Positions 54,401 to 63,879 are shown, counted from the first letter of the stretch. The stretch is 64,000 nucleotides of DNA from Pseudomonas sp. MYb327 (GCF_040438925.1 NZ_CP159258.1:1750001-1814000), one strand, 5' to 3'. Notes: generated from the sequence alone by a model not told the origin. A program made the numbers and translations.

Positions 54401-54581
54401 TGCCGAAGGCGCGGAAATGCGCCAGCCGCTGGGCCTGACCATCATCGGCGGGCTGATTTTCAGCCAGGTGCTGACCCTTTACACCACCCCGGTGGTTTAC
54501 CTCTATCTGGACAAACTGCGCCATCGCTTCAACCACTGGCGTGGAGTGCGTACCGATGCTGCTCTGGAAACTCCGCTATGA
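51474..54581 (+). CDS. muxC: RND efflux pump subunit (MuxC/MdtC type)
   Basis: 1035 residues, RND fold, with the relay motif [19 protein letters not shown] near residue 400. The close relationship to the preceding gene yet clear difference in the periplasmic loops identifies it as the second subunit of a heteromultimeric pump. Overlaps its neighbours by 4 bp. Confidence 0.93.
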   Translation: MNLSGPFIKRPVATMLLSLAIMLLGGVSFGLLPVSPLPQMDFPVIVVQASLPGASPEVMASTVATPLERSFGAIAGVNTMSSRSSQGSTRVILQFDLDRDINGAAREVQAAINASRNLLPSGMRSMPTYKKVNPSQAPIMVLSLTSDVLEKGQLYDLASTILSQSLSQVQGVGEVQIGGSSLPAVRIELEPQALNQYGVALDDVRNTIANANVRRPKGSVEDSQRLWQVQANDQLEKAKDYESLIIHYANGAALRLKDVAKVSDGVEDRYNSGFFNDDAAVLLVINRQAGANIIETVNEIKAQLPALQAVLPASVKLNLAMDRSPVIKATLHEAEMTLLIAVALVILVVFLFLGNFRASLIPTLAVPVSLVGTFAVMYLYGFSLNNLSLMALILATGLVVDDAIVVLENISRHIDAGIRPMKAAYLGAQEVGFTLLSMNVSLVAVFLSILFMGGIIESLFREFSITLAASIVVSLVVSLTLTPMLCARWLKPHTPGQENRLQRWSQRANEWMVGKYATSLDWVLRHRRLTLLSLLVTIGVNIALYVVVPKTFLPQQDTGQLIGFVRGDDGLSFSVMQPKMEIFRRAVLKDDAVESVAGFIGGTNGTNNAFMLVRLKPIKERSISAQKVIERLRKEMPKVAGAQLMLMADQDLQFGGGREQTTSQYSYILQSGDLGALREWYPKVVTALKALPELTAIDAREGRGAQQVMLIVDRDQAKRLGVDMDMVTAVLNNAYSQRQISTIYDSLNQYQVVMEVNPKYAQDPNTLKQVQVITADGARIPLSTIAHYENSLEDDRVSHEGQFASESIAFDMAEGVTVEQGSAAIERAIASVGLPEDVIAKMAGTADAFAATQKSQPWMILGALVAVYLVLGVLYESYIHPLTILSTLPSAGVGALLSIYALGGEFSLISLLGLFLLIGVVKKNAILMIDLALQLERQQGMAPLESIRNACLQRLRPILMTTLAAILGALPLLLSRAEGAEMRQPLGLTIIGGLIFSQVLTLYTTPVVYLYLDKLRHRFNHWRGVRTDAALETPL

Positions 54582-56059
54582 CTGACCGTTCGCTGTTCAA
54601 CCTGGCCACACCGCTGATCACCGCCCGAGGCTCGCGCTTGTTGAGCCTGTCGCTGTGCGTGGCGTTGCTCAGCGCCTGCGCCATCGGCCCGGATTACCAG
54701 CGTCCGCAAACCGCTGAGCCGGCGCAGTACAAGGAGGCGGCAGGCTGGCGCCAGGCCAATCCGAGCGATTCCCTGGCCCGTGGTGCGTGGTGGGAGCTGT
54801 ATGGCGATCGGCAACTCAATGAGTTGATCGAGAAACTCAACAGCGCCAACCAGACCGTGGCCCAGTCCGAAGCCCAGTACCGCCAGGCCCAGGCCCTGGT
54901 GAGAAGCGCTCGTGGCGCGTTTTTCCCAACCGTGGATCTGACGCTGGGGAAAAACCGCTCCAGCCAGGGCACCGGTAGCAGCAGTTCCAGCTTGACCAGT
55001 TCGTCCAGTGGTATTCGCGATACTTATACCGCCCAGGCCGGCGTCAGTTGGGAGGCGGATGTCTGGGGCAAGTTACGTCGAGGCCTCGAAGCCGACACTG
55101 CCAACGCCGAGGCGAGCTTTGCCGATCTGGCGGCGATGCGTTTGAGCCAGCAGTCGGAACTGGTGCAGAACTACCTGCAATTGCGCGTCATGGACGAACA
55201 GAAACGTCTGTTGGAAGCCACTGTAGAGGCTTATCAACGCTCGCTGAAAATGACCGAAAACCAGTACCGCGCCGGTGTCTCCGGCAAGGACGCGGTGGCG
55301 CAGGCGCAGACTCAGCTCAAGAGTACCGAAGCGGACATGATCGATCTGATCTGGCAGCGCGCCCAACTCGAAAACGCCATCGCCGTGCTGATCGGCCTGC
55401 CGCCAGCGGAGTTCAAGCTGGCTGAAACCAAGGACATCCCGGCGTTGCCCGAGGTGCCGCTGAGCCTGCCTTCGCAGTTGCTGGAACGGCGTCCGGACAT
55501 TGCCTCCGCCGAGCGCTCGGTGGTTGCGGCCAACGCCAACATTGGCGTGGCCAAGGCGGCTTATTATCCGGACCTGACCCTGAGCCTGAACGGTGGCTAC
55601 AGCAGCAGTACGTCGAAAGACTTGTTCAGCGTGCCGAACCGCTTCTGGTCGGTCGGGCCGCAACTGGCCATGACCTTGTTCGACGGCGGCCAGCGCTCGG
55701 CGGAAGTCGATCGCAGCGAAGCGGCCTACGATGAAACCGTGGCCAAATACCGCCAGACCGTACTCGACGGTTTCCGTGAAGTGGAAAACTACCTGGTTCA
55801 ACTCAAGGTGCTGCAGGACGAAGCCGTCGTACGCCAGCAGGCGCTGGACGCGGCCCGGGAATCGCTGCGCTTGACCCAGAACCAGTACAAGGCCGGGGTG
55901 ATCGCGTATCTCGATGTGGTAGTGGTCCAGGCGTCGGCCTTGAACAATGAACGCAGTGCGCTGGACCTGTTGCAGAGCCGCTTGATTGCCAGCGTGCAGT
56001 TAATCGCCGCGTTGGGTGGCGGATGGGACGGGCAACTTCAGGTGAGCGAAAACCAGTAA
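54578..56059 (+). CDS. opmB: Outer-membrane efflux lipoprotein (OpmB/TolC-like, NodT family)
   Basis: 493 residues with a lipoprotein signal (lipobox LLSAC, lipid-anchored C34) and the two TolC-type repeats of helical coiled-coil barrel. It is the outer-membrane channel of the pump, last gene of muxABC-opmB, overlapping muxC by 4 bp. A palindromic repeat follows 22 bp downstream of its stop. Confidence 0.92.
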   Translation: MTDRSLFNLATPLITARGSRLLSLSLCVALLSACAIGPDYQRPQTAEPAQYKEAAGWRQANPSDSLARGAWWELYGDRQLNELIEKLNSANQTVAQSEAQYRQAQALVRSARGAFFPTVDLTLGKNRSSQGTGSSSSSLTSSSSGIRDTYTAQAGVSWEADVWGKLRRGLEADTANAEASFADLAAMRLSQQSELVQNYLQLRVMDEQKRLLEATVEAYQRSLKMTENQYRAGVSGKDAVAQAQTQLKSTEADMIDLIWQRAQLENAIAVLIGLPPAEFKLAETKDIPALPEVPLSLPSQLLERRPDIASAERSVVAANANIGVAKAAYYPDLTLSLNGGYSSSTSKDLFSVPNRFWSVGPQLAMTLFDGGQRSAEVDRSEAAYDETVAKYRQTVLDGFREVENYLVQLKVLQDEAVVRQQALDAARESLRLTQNQYKAGVIAYLDVVVVQASALNNERSALDLLQSRLIASVQLIAALGGGWDGQLQVSENQ

Positions 56060-56081
56060 CGCAAACTTTGAGGGGCCGCCC

Positions 56082-56109
56082 GTGGCGAGGGAGCAAGCTC
56101 CCTCGCCAC
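56082..56109. repeat. Short palindromic repeat (GTGGCGAGGGAGC family)
   Basis: GTGGCGAGGGAGCAAGCTCC and on to GCCAC: a perfect 28-base palindrome 22 bp after the efflux operon stop, in the 225-bp gap before the MHYT gene. May terminate the operon. Confidence 0.88.
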
Positions 56110-56284
56110 AACAGCTCGCTGTAATGTGTAATCGCAGTTAACGTGGAACCTTAAAACAAGCGTTTCATCGGACTGATGGCCCTTTGCTCATTTTGTAAGT
56201 GCGTTCTCATTTGGAATCAGTACAATCGCCGCATTTGCCTGGCCGAGAATGAATTCCATTACGGGGGCGATCGCGAGAAGTCAC

Positions 56285-58366
56285 ATGTTCATCGGTAGTT
56301 ATTCCCCCACCCTGGTAATCATCTCGCTCTGTGTGGCGATTCTTGCTTCCTATACTGCGCTCGATCTGACCGGACGCATCGCCACGGCCAAGGGCCGTGC
56401 GGTGCATTTCTGGACGGCGGGTGGTGCTTTTGCCATGGGCATTGGTGTCTGGTCGATGCACTTCATCGGCATGCTCGCGTTCAAACTACCGATCGACCTG
56501 GGCTACGACGTTTCGATTACCTTGCTATCGTTGCTGATCGGCATCCTGTCATGCGGCTTCGCCTTGTGGTTGGTCAGTCAGCCGCAATTGCCCGCATGGC
56601 AATTGGGATTCGGTGCGCTGGTCATGGGGGCCGGCATCAGCGGGATGCACTACACCGGCATGGCGGCCATGCGCATGCAACCGGGTATCGATTACGACCC
56701 GACGCTGTTTGGCACTTCTTTGTTGATTGCTGTCGCTGCGTCTGGCGCGGCGTTATGGATCGCCTTCCGCCTTCGCCAGCACGCGCCTTATGTGCGCCTG
56801 ATTCGCGCAGGGGCGGCAGTGGTCATGGGCATTGCCATCGTCGGCATGCACTACACCGGCATGGCGGCTGCACGCTTTGCAGACGGCAGCTTTTGCGGCG
56901 CGGCGGTCAGCGGCCTGAACGGCAATGGCCTGGACAACCTGGTGCTGATCACCACCCTGGCGGTGTTGAGCATTGCCTTGCTGACCTCGATCCTCGATGC
57001 GCGTCTGGAGGCCCGCACCGCAAACCTCGCCCAGTCATTGACCGAGGCTAACCGCGAACTCACTCAACTGGCCTTGCACGACACCCTGACCGGTTTGCCA
57101 AACCGGATTCTGCTGGCCGATCGCATCGACCAGGCGATGTCCAGAGTTGACGGTGAGGGCGGCTGTTTTGCGTTGATGTTCATCGATCTTGACGGCTTCA
57201 AACCCGTCAATGATGCATTCGGTCACCACATGGGCGATCAACTGCTGCGCGAAGTCAGCCTGCGGTTGCGCGAGGATTTGCGCACCCAGGACACGCTGGC
57301 GCGCATCGGTGGCGATGAGTTCGTGTTGCTGGTGCAGCTGAGTGAGCCGAATGACGCCATGGCGCTGGCCGCTCGACAAGTCGGGTTGATCGCGCGCTCG
57401 TTCCGGGTCGCCGACCATGAATTGCAGATCTCCGCCAGCGTCGGCATTGCGCTCTATCCGGGCAACGGCGCGACAGCCCACGAACTGCTGATGAACGCCG
57501 ATGCGGCGATGTACCACGCCAAGGGCGCGGGCAAAAACGGCTACAGCTTTTTCGACGCTTCGATGAACAGCAACGCGCGCAAACAATTGCAACTGCTGCA
57601 GGACCTGCGCCATGCGCTGGAACATGACGAGTTCAGCCTTTATTACCAGCCCAAATTCGATGCCAATAACGGTCGACCTGTCGGCGCCGAGGCGTTGCTG
57701 CGCTGGGAGCACCCGACCCAAGGCATGCTCTTGCCGGACAAATTCATCGAGATCGCGGAGAAGACCGGGCTGATCATTCCGATTGGTGATTGGGTGCTCA
57801 ACGAAGCCTGTCGGCAGATGCGCGAGTGGTACGTGCTCGGCTACACCGATTGGCGCATCGCGGTAAACCTTTCTGCTTTGCAGTTCTGCCATACAGGCCT
57901 GGTACAGAGCGTCGCCAAGGCGTTGGCCACGCACCGTTTGCCGGCCAACAGCCTGACCCTGGAAATCACTGAAACCACGGCGATGAATGATGCCGACGCG
58001 AGCATGACGGTGTTGCAGGAGCTGTCGGAAATGGGCGTCGATCTGTCCATCGATGACTTCGGCACCGGCTATTCGAGCCTGATGTACCTCAAGCGCCTGC
58101 CAGCCAACGAACTGAAAATCGATCGCGGTTTTGTGCGTGATCTGGAGCGTGACAGCGACGATGCGGCGATCGTTTCCGCGATCGTTGCGCTTGGCCAGGC
58201 ACTGGGTCTGCGGATCGTTGCCGAAGGCGTGGAAACAGACTCGCAGCAGGACTTCCTGACCCAGCTCGGTTGCGACTCGTTGCAGGGCTATTTGCTCGGT
58301 CACCCGCTGCCGGCTGAACGTTTCATGGTGGAAATTCACCGCTCGGAGCAATTGGCGCTCACCTGA
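56285..58366 (+). CDS. MHYT-GGDEF-EAL cyclic di-GMP enzyme (MucR-like)
   Basis: ATG 56285 is preferred over 56249: it has AGAAG upstream and gives the family N-terminus MFIGSYSPTLVIISLCVAIL. The protein (693 aa) has a seven-helix MHYT sensor domain with SMHFIGM and two copies of GMHYTGM, thought to bind a diatomic gas through copper. A GGDEF domain with intact G342-G-D-E-F and an EAL domain with E469-A-L follow. Both c-di-GMP synthase and phosphodiesterase residues look functional. This is the layout of P. aeruginosa MucR, which links c-di-GMP to alginate; a similar role is inferred. Confidence 0.92.
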   Translation: MFIGSYSPTLVIISLCVAILASYTALDLTGRIATAKGRAVHFWTAGGAFAMGIGVWSMHFIGMLAFKLPIDLGYDVSITLLSLLIGILSCGFALWLVSQPQLPAWQLGFGALVMGAGISGMHYTGMAAMRMQPGIDYDPTLFGTSLLIAVAASGAALWIAFRLRQHAPYVRLIRAGAAVVMGIAIVGMHYTGMAAARFADGSFCGAAVSGLNGNGLDNLVLITTLAVLSIALLTSILDARLEARTANLAQSLTEANRELTQLALHDTLTGLPNRILLADRIDQAMSRVDGEGGCFALMFIDLDGFKPVNDAFGHHMGDQLLREVSLRLREDLRTQDTLARIGGDEFVLLVQLSEPNDAMALAARQVGLIARSFRVADHELQISASVGIALYPGNGATAHELLMNADAAMYHAKGAGKNGYSFFDASMNSNARKQLQLLQDLRHALEHDEFSLYYQPKFDANNGRPVGAEALLRWEHPTQGMLLPDKFIEIAEKTGLIIPIGDWVLNEACRQMREWYVLGYTDWRIAVNLSALQFCHTGLVQSVAKALATHRLPANSLTLEITETTAMNDADASMTVLQELSEMGVDLSIDDFGTGYSSLMYLKRLPANELKIDRGFVRDLERDSDDAAIVSAIVALGQALGLRIVAEGVETDSQQDFLTQLGCDSLQGYLLGHPLPAERFMVEIHRSEQLALT

Positions 58367-58367
58367 T

Positions 58368-58490
58368 CCGTGGCGAGGGAGCTTGCTCTCGCTGGGCTGC
58401 GGAGCTGCCCCCGGCCATTCATCAGTCCCACCCTCTAAGCTAATGTTGCAGCTGCTGCGCAGTCGGACGGGAGCAAGCTCCCTCGCCACA
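58368..58490. repeat. Pair of arms of the GTGGCGAGGGAGC repeat family, widely spaced
   Basis: CCGTGGCGAGGGAGCTTGCT at 58368 and GGAGCAAGCTCCCTCGCCAC near 58470 are separated by about 75 bases instead of the usual 0-2. The inner sequence looks partly decayed. It is either an old element with an insertion or two elements that lost arms. It lies between the c-di-GMP gene and the SDR. Confidence 0.75.
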
Positions 58491-58576
58491 GTGTCCCACT
58501 ACAGTTTCATGCAAAATCCGAAAATGACGGTTATTCTTGCCCTCGACTGCTTACGCTTGAAACGGGGAAAGCTCGC

Positions 58577-59323
58577 ATGGACAAAGTCATCGTCATCACC
58601 GGCGGAGGTCGCGGCATTGGTGCCGCCACAGCCCTGTTGGCCGCGAAACAAGGCTATCGGATTTGCATCAACTACCAGGCCGATGAACAGGCGGCACATA
58701 GCGTACTGGATCAAGTCCGCGTCCTCGGTGCCCAAGCCATCGCCGTGCGCGCCGACGTCAGCATCGAAGACGAAGTGATCGCGCTGTTCCATCGAGTCGA
58801 CACAGAACTGGGCCGGGTCACCGCACTGGTGAACAATGCCGGCACCGTGGGGCAAAAGTCCCGCGTCGATGAAATGTCCGAATTCCGCATCCTGAAAATT
58901 CTCAAGACCAACGTCCTGGCGCCCGTTCTATGCGCCAAGCACGCGATCCTGCGCATGTCGCCCAAACATGGCGGGCAGGGCGGCAGTATCGTTAACGTCT
59001 CTTCGGTCGCCGCGCGTCTGGGCGCACCCAACGAATACGTCGATTACGCCGCCTCCAAAGGCGCACTCGATACCTTCACCATCGGCCTGTCCAAGGAAGT
59101 GGCCGGCGAGGGTATTCGCGTCAACGCTGTGCGACCAGGCTACATCTACACCGATTTCCATGCACTGAGCGGCGATCCGGATCGCGTCAGCAAACTCGAA
59201 TCGGCAATTCCGATGGCCCGGGGCGGGCGACCGGATGAGGTAGCGGAGGCGATTGTCTGGTTGCTGTCGGACAAGGCTTCATATGCGACGGGGACTTTTG
59301 TCGACCTGGGCGGCGGGCGTTAA
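58577..59323 (+). CDS. Short-chain dehydrogenase/reductase
   Basis: 248 residues of classical SDR: NAD(P) motif TGGGRGIG (T8-G15), NNAG, catalytic Ser in VNVSSVAA and the YAASK Tyr-Lys pair. The terminal GGGR (family usual) is present. The basic residue after the second strand is not obvious (NYQADE), so cofactor preference is unclear. Substrate unknown; orphan gene between repeats. Confidence 0.92.
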   Translation: MDKVIVITGGGRGIGAATALLAAKQGYRICINYQADEQAAHSVLDQVRVLGAQAIAVRADVSIEDEVIALFHRVDTELGRVTALVNNAGTVGQKSRVDEMSEFRILKILKTNVLAPVLCAKHAILRMSPKHGGQGGSIVNVSSVAARLGAPNEYVDYAASKGALDTFTIGLSKEVAGEGIRVNAVRPGYIYTDFHALSGDPDRVSKLESAIPMARGGRPDEVAEAIVWLLSDKASYATGTFVDLGGGR

Positions 59324-59354
59324 GTCGTTTTGTCTTTACCGTCTGAACGGGCTT

Positions 59355-59427
59355 CATCGCGAGCAGGCGCGCTCCCATATTTGGCGATTGTGAACCGAAC
59401 CCCTGTGGGAACGAGCCTGCTCGCGAT
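59355..59427. repeat. Inverted repeat (ATCGCGAGCAGGC family)
   Basis: ATCGCGAGCAGGCGCGCTCC at 59355 and complement TGGGAACGAGCCTGCTCGCG ending at about 59427, with one base extra in the right arm. It is a fourth arm type, seen only once in this window. It lies downstream of the SDR gene. Confidence 0.8.
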
Positions 59428-59480
59428 AGCGCTAGCCCGGACACTACCAATGCTCAGACTTTGACCCACCCGGCGGTCTT

Positions 59481-59498
59481 CCTGTTATTTGTGACAGT
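59481..59498. promoter_or_regulatory. Diverged copy of the LPMO palindrome, putative operator of the RHS toxin
   Basis: CCTGTTATTTGTGACAGT matches 15 of 18 bases of ACTGTCATTTATGACAGT upstream of the LPMO gene, keeping the two half-sites. The possible -10 box TAGATT at 59521 is 23 bases after its last base, exactly as in the LPMO region. A shared regulator is the simplest reading. Confidence 0.5.
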
Positions 59499-59593
59499 AG
59501 ACGCTGCTATCGGGGGCGCCTAGATTGGCGACAGGCCGCGCAATGTGAACACTGCGCGGGCACAGGCCCCTCAAAGGATGGTGCGCCCCGAAC

Positions 59594-62341
59594 ATGCATA
59601 CTCATACGCCATCGATCAGCGTCGTTGATCCACGAGCATTACTCGTTCGCTCCGTGGCTTACCATCGTCGTGCGGTCGAGAATCGCGGTGATGCACTAGT
59701 GACTCAGCAACGCTATGACGCTGCCGGGCGACTCACTCGACAGCGCGATCCTCGGTTGTTTGCGCTGTCGCCATCCGATCCCACGGGACTGGCCAATCTC
59801 ACTCATATTCTCAGCCTCACTGGCGAGGCATTGTGCAGCGACAGTGTCGACGCCGGTTGGCAGCTCGGTTTGCCGGGTGCAGCGGGACAGGCGCTGGAGG
59901 CGTGGGACCAGCGTGGCTGGCACCGTCGTACCGAGCACGATTCGTTGCTGCGACCAGTGGCTGTGTTTGAGCAGGACGTCGGGGAAGACGAGCGTTGTGT
60001 CGAGCGGATCACGTGGGGTACAGGCTCCGAAGAAGACGTGCAGCACAATCGCTGCGGCCAGCCGATCCGCCAGGACGATCCGGCAGGTAGTCGACTGCTG
60101 CCTGATTACGGGATATCCGGATCGGTGCTGGTTGAAGTCCGGCATTTTCTGAACGACTTGGAAAACCCTGACTGGCCCGTATCCGAAGCTGCGCGTAACC
60201 GCTTGCTGGAACCCGGCGAGGGTGCAAAATCGATCTCGCGTTACGCTCCGTCGGCTGAAATGGTGCACCAGACTGATGCCAAAGGGCACACCCGGCATTT
60301 CGCTCATGACTGCGCCGGCCAACTGCGTTTAGTGGCGCTGAAGCACGCCGGGCAAGCCAGCGCCGTAACGTTGGTCAGCGCCATCGAGTACACCGCTTCC
60401 GGACAAATTGAATATGAGTTGGCCGGCAACGGCATGTGTACCCGCAGCGCCTTTGATCTGGCCAACGGGCGGATGATCGCTCTTTCCACCCAAGGCCCCG
60501 ATAACGTCTATTTGCAGAGGCTGAGTTATGCCTATGACCCGGCAGGCAACATCACCGAAATCGCCGACGCCGCGTTGCCCATCCAGCATTTTGCCAACCA
60601 GCGCATTGAACCCGTCCGACGCTTCGCCTATGACACCCTTTATCAATTAATCAGCGCCACTGGCTGGGAAACTGCCAAGCCCTCGTTGGGGCCGGCGCTG
60701 CCTGAGTGGCAAGCGTTTGGACCGCCTGACGCCAGTCGCTGGTGCAATTACGTAGAAACCTATGATTACGATGAAGCGGGCAATTTGCTGCAACGCCTTC
60801 ATCATGGAGCGGTAGACGACACCTTGAACATGCGCGTGGCATCGCACAGCAATCGCAGTGTCAAAGCGCGATCCGGCCTGCCCGGGATAGGCGAGTTGTT
60901 CGACGCTCGCGGCAATCTGCTGGAGCTGCAGCCCGGCAACGCGTTGCACTGGAATGGGCGTAATCAGTTGGCGCGCGTCACTCAAGTGGCTCGCCCAGAT
61001 GTTGCGGACGATGACGAGCGATATGTCTACGACGGCGAAGGGGCACGGTTGCGCAAATGCCGGACGACTGTTGCGAAGACCATGATCCACACGGCTGAGG
61101 TACGTTATTTACCGGGCATTGAATTGCACGCCAATAGCGCCACGGGCGAACTGCTGCAAATCGTCAGTATTCAGGCCGGGCGCTGTACCGTGCGCCTGCT
61201 GCACTGGGACAGTCCACCGCCAGCGGAACAGGAAAACGATCAGCTGCGTTACTGCATCAATGATCAACTGGGGTCAAGTGCCTTTGAAGTCGATGCACAA
61301 GCTAAAACCATCAGCCAGGAGGTCTATTACCCCTTCGGCGGCACCGCATGGTTGGCCGGACGACATGAATTGGAAACCAGTTACAAGACCATTCGTTATT
61401 CGGGCAAAGAACGGGATGCTACGGGGCTTTATTATTATGGAGGGCGTTATTACATACCGTGGTTACAGCACTGGTTGAATCCGGATCCGGCGGGGGATGT
61501 GGATGGGTTGAATTTTTATCGGTTTGTTAATAATGCGGCCATGAACAATGTAGATAGAGCTGGATATGTTTCCATGTCGGTCGTCATGAAAGATTATTAT
61601 TTTTATCGTGGAGCAGGGGTTGAAGGGCGGATTTTACATCGAGGATTGGACGAAATAACAAAGTATATGCCTGAAGCAGGTGAGGTTCTAAGGCAAGATA
61701 TTCAGGCGGCGAAAACGTATTCAGAGATGACTGCTAAGGCAATGAACGATGGGACGTTAAATGAGAGCTCTCCAGTGGTCATTAAACATTTTGGAACTTT
61801 GGATTCATATCAATTTAAAGGTCTCAAAGAGCTGTACGAGCGTATTGATTCAGATATGGATCATTTACAGAAGCATCCGGAGAGAATAATTTTGTTTGCC
61901 GGAGGTGGCTTTGGACCTTGCCCAAAATCAGTGGCAACCACTGCGTTTGTGCAGTGGCGTGATTTGCGTAAAAGAATTTTCATAAATAGGCGCTTCGTTG
62001 GCAACCTACGAGAAACAGCAGGAGCGGAGGTGATTTTACATGAGCTAAGCCATTTCGAAGGCACTGAGGATTATAGGTATCTTAACCGTGGTTGGTTTGA
62101 AGGTTCATACGGCGAATTACTTAGTTATAATGCAGAGCGATTTGTGTTGGGGGACATTCGGAAGGAGGATATTGAAAATAAAGAAGCATTTACGTATTAT
62201 TCCGGTACGCGAAAGCACACAATTGAAGATGCTTTAGAAATATTTAAAAAAGATGAATTGCTTCGCTCTAAATATGCACGAAACAATGCAGATTCCGTGG
62301 CCGCATTTTCTTTGGCGGTTTCCCGATTAGGGAAAAGTTGA
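59594..62341 (+). CDS. RHS/TcC-type toxin with M35-like metallopeptidase C-terminus
   Basis: 915 residues. N-terminal RHS/YD repeats (YDAAGRLTRQ, YDPAGNITE, YDEAGNLLQ) form a shell. The core ends at the usual signature YYGGRYYIPWLQHWLNPDPAGDVDGLNFYRFVNNAAM and D-x-x-G near residue 653. The last 260 residues are AT-rich, use different codons and hold HELSHFEGTEDYRY with H816, E817, H820 and D826, the zinc site of deuterolysin/Lys-M35 peptidases. The C-terminal tip was thus probably acquired and is released inside the shell as a toxin. Length and layout fit TccC-like insecticidal components; no TcA/TcB partner or immunity gene is seen in the window. The start has only a weak ribosome site. Confidence 0.87.
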   Translation: MHTHTPSISVVDPRALLVRSVAYHRRAVENRGDALVTQQRYDAAGRLTRQRDPRLFALSPSDPTGLANLTHILSLTGEALCSDSVDAGWQLGLPGAAGQALEAWDQRGWHRRTEHDSLLRPVAVFEQDVGEDERCVERITWGTGSEEDVQHNRCGQPIRQDDPAGSRLLPDYGISGSVLVEVRHFLNDLENPDWPVSEAARNRLLEPGEGAKSISRYAPSAEMVHQTDAKGHTRHFAHDCAGQLRLVALKHAGQASAVTLVSAIEYTASGQIEYELAGNGMCTRSAFDLANGRMIALSTQGPDNVYLQRLSYAYDPAGNITEIADAALPIQHFANQRIEPVRRFAYDTLYQLISATGWETAKPSLGPALPEWQAFGPPDASRWCNYVETYDYDEAGNLLQRLHHGAVDDTLNMRVASHSNRSVKARSGLPGIGELFDARGNLLELQPGNALHWNGRNQLARVTQVARPDVADDDERYVYDGEGARLRKCRTTVAKTMIHTAEVRYLPGIELHANSATGELLQIVSIQAGRCTVRLLHWDSPPPAEQENDQLRYCINDQLGSSAFEVDAQAKTISQEVYYPFGGTAWLAGRHELETSYKTIRYSGKERDATGLYYYGGRYYIPWLQHWLNPDPAGDVDGLNFYRFVNNAAMNNVDRAGYVSMSVVMKDYYFYRGAGVEGRILHRGLDEITKYMPEAGEVLRQDIQAAKTYSEMTAKAMNDGTLNESSPVVIKHFGTLDSYQFKGLKELYERIDSDMDHLQKHPERIILFAGGGFGPCPKSVATTAFVQWRDLRKRIFINRRFVGNLRETAGAEVILHELSHFEGTEDYRYLNRGWFEGSYGELLSYNAERFVLGDIRKEDIENKEAFTYYSGTRKHTIEDALEIFKKDELLRSKYARNNADSVAAFSLAVSRLGKS

Positions 62342-62407
62342 GGTTGCTGTTTTTATCCTTTGGCTAAATGTATGTTGGTTTTTTAGTGATTTCATACTTG
62401 GTATCGT

Positions 62408-63817
62408 TCAAAACGACCGCACAATTCGCCCCAACGTCTCCATCGCCTTCTCCGCAGCCTCTCCCCACGGGCTGCCATAGTTCAATCGAATACAATTCCT
62501 GAACCGCTGCGCCGGCGAAAAAATCGGCCCCGGTGCAATGCTGATTCCCTGCGCCAGTGCCATCTGAAATAACTTCAACGAGTCCATCTGCGCCGGCAAT
62601 TCCAGCCACAAAAAATACCCGCCTGCCGGTTGGCTGACGCGCGTCTCTGCGGGGAAATAGCGGGCGATGGCCGCCAGCATCGCGCTTTGCTGTTCCTCTA
62701 GCGCATAACGCAGTTTGCGCAGATGCCGGTCGTATCCACCGTGTTGCAGGTAGTCGGCAATGGCAGCCTGCGCCGGCATCGAGGCACAGAGCGAGGTCAT
62801 GAGTTTTAGCCGTTCGATTTTCTGCGCATAGCGCCCGGCGGCGACCCAGCCGATTCGATAACCGGGCGCGAGGCTCTTGGCGAACGAGCCGCAGTGCATC
62901 ACCAACCCTTCGGTATCAAACGCCTTGGCCGGTTTCGGTGCTTGTTGACCGTAATACAACTCGGCATAGACATCGTCTTCAATCAGCGGCACTTGATGGT
63001 GGCGCAGCAACTCCACCAATTCCTGTTTCTTGGTTTCGGGCATGGTCGCGCCCATGGGGTTCTGGAAACTGGTCATGCACCAGCAGGCTTTGATCGGGTG
63101 GCGCTCCAGGGTTTGCGCGAGCACGCCGAGGTCGATGCCGTCGCGGGGGTGAACGGGGATTTCCACGGCTTTCAGTTTCAGCCGTTCGAGGATTTGCAGA
63201 CAGGCGTAAAACGCCGGGGCTTCGATGGCCACCAGGTCGCCGGGTTCGGTGACGGCTTGCAGGCACAGGTTCAACGCTTCGAGGGCGCCGTTGGTGATGA
63301 GCAGTTCTTCCATCGGCAGCATCAGCCCGCCGACCATGTAGCGCAGGGCGATCTGTCGTCGCAGTTGTGGATTGCCCGGCGACATGTCGGTGACCACCAT
63401 TCGCGGGTCCATTTCGCGAGTGGCACTGGCCAGTGAGCGCGACAGCCGTTGCAGCGGAAACAGGGTTGGGCTGGGGAACGCCGAGCCGAAGGGTACGGTG
63501 TTCGGGTCCTTGATCGAGTCGAGCACCGAGAACACCAGTTCGCTGACGTCGACTTCGGTGGATTCGTTGACCTGGCTGCTGATCACCGGCTCGGAGAACG
63601 GGCGCGGTGCGTGCGCATTGACGAAATAGCCGGAGCGCGGGCGGGCGCGGATCAGGCCACGGCGTTCGAGCAGGTAATAAGCCTGGAATACCGTGGACGG
63701 GCTGACGCCGTAGGTCTGGCTGGCGTAACGCACCGACGGCACGCGCTGGCCGGGGCCGAGGACGCCGGAGCGGATCAGTTCAGCGATATCGTCGGCGAAT
63801 TTTTCGTAGCGTTTCAT
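62408..63817 (-). CDS. MocR-type (GntR/aminotransferase) transcriptional regulator (second)
   Basis: ATG 63817 (MKRYEKFADDIAELIRSGVL) starts directly at the GntR winged helix, ending at GYFV; the extra upstream codons are unsupported. The aminotransferase-like domain follows, with PLP lysine K314 in CGSFAKSLAPGYRIGW and IEDDVYAELY near 279-288. 469 residues. Distinct from the one at 23129 and clearly not a recent duplicate. It is convergent with the RHS toxin gene, 66 bp away, so a regulatory link to the toxin is not implied by layout. Target unknown. Confidence 0.92.
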   Translation of the reverse strand: MKRYEKFADDIAELIRSGVLGPGQRVPSVRYASQTYGVSPSTVFQAYYLLERRGLIRARPRSGYFVNAHAPRPFSEPVISSQVNESTEVDVSELVFSVLDSIKDPNTVPFGSAFPSPTLFPLQRLSRSLASATREMDPRMVVTDMSPGNPQLRRQIALRYMVGGLMLPMEELLITNGALEALNLCLQAVTEPGDLVAIEAPAFYACLQILERLKLKAVEIPVHPRDGIDLGVLAQTLERHPIKACWCMTSFQNPMGATMPETKKQELVELLRHHQVPLIEDDVYAELYYGQQAPKPAKAFDTEGLVMHCGSFAKSLAPGYRIGWVAAGRYAQKIERLKLMTSLCASMPAQAAIADYLQHGGYDRHLRKLRYALEEQQSAMLAAIARYFPAETRVSQPAGGYFLWLELPAQMDSLKLFQMALAQGISIAPGPIFSPAQRFRNCIRLNYGSPWGEAAEKAMETLGRIVRSF

Positions 63818-63848
63818 CGGTATCCCGCAATGAAATCGAATCGAATAA

Positions 63849-63879
63849 CTGTGGCGAGGGAGCAAGCTCCCTCACCACA
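63849..63879. repeat. Short palindromic repeat (GTGGCGAGGGAGC family)
   Basis: CTGTGGCGAGGGAGCAAGCT and on to CACCACA: one mismatch (a in CTCACC). It lies just upstream of the MocR gene start and 22 bp after the next minus-strand gene's stop. Confidence 0.85.

Noticed and set aside
59594..62341. Assuming a contact-dependent (T6SS) RHS effector with an immunity gene
   Set aside because: No immunity ORF follows (66 bp gap), no PAAR domain at the N-terminus, and length and layout fit TccC better.
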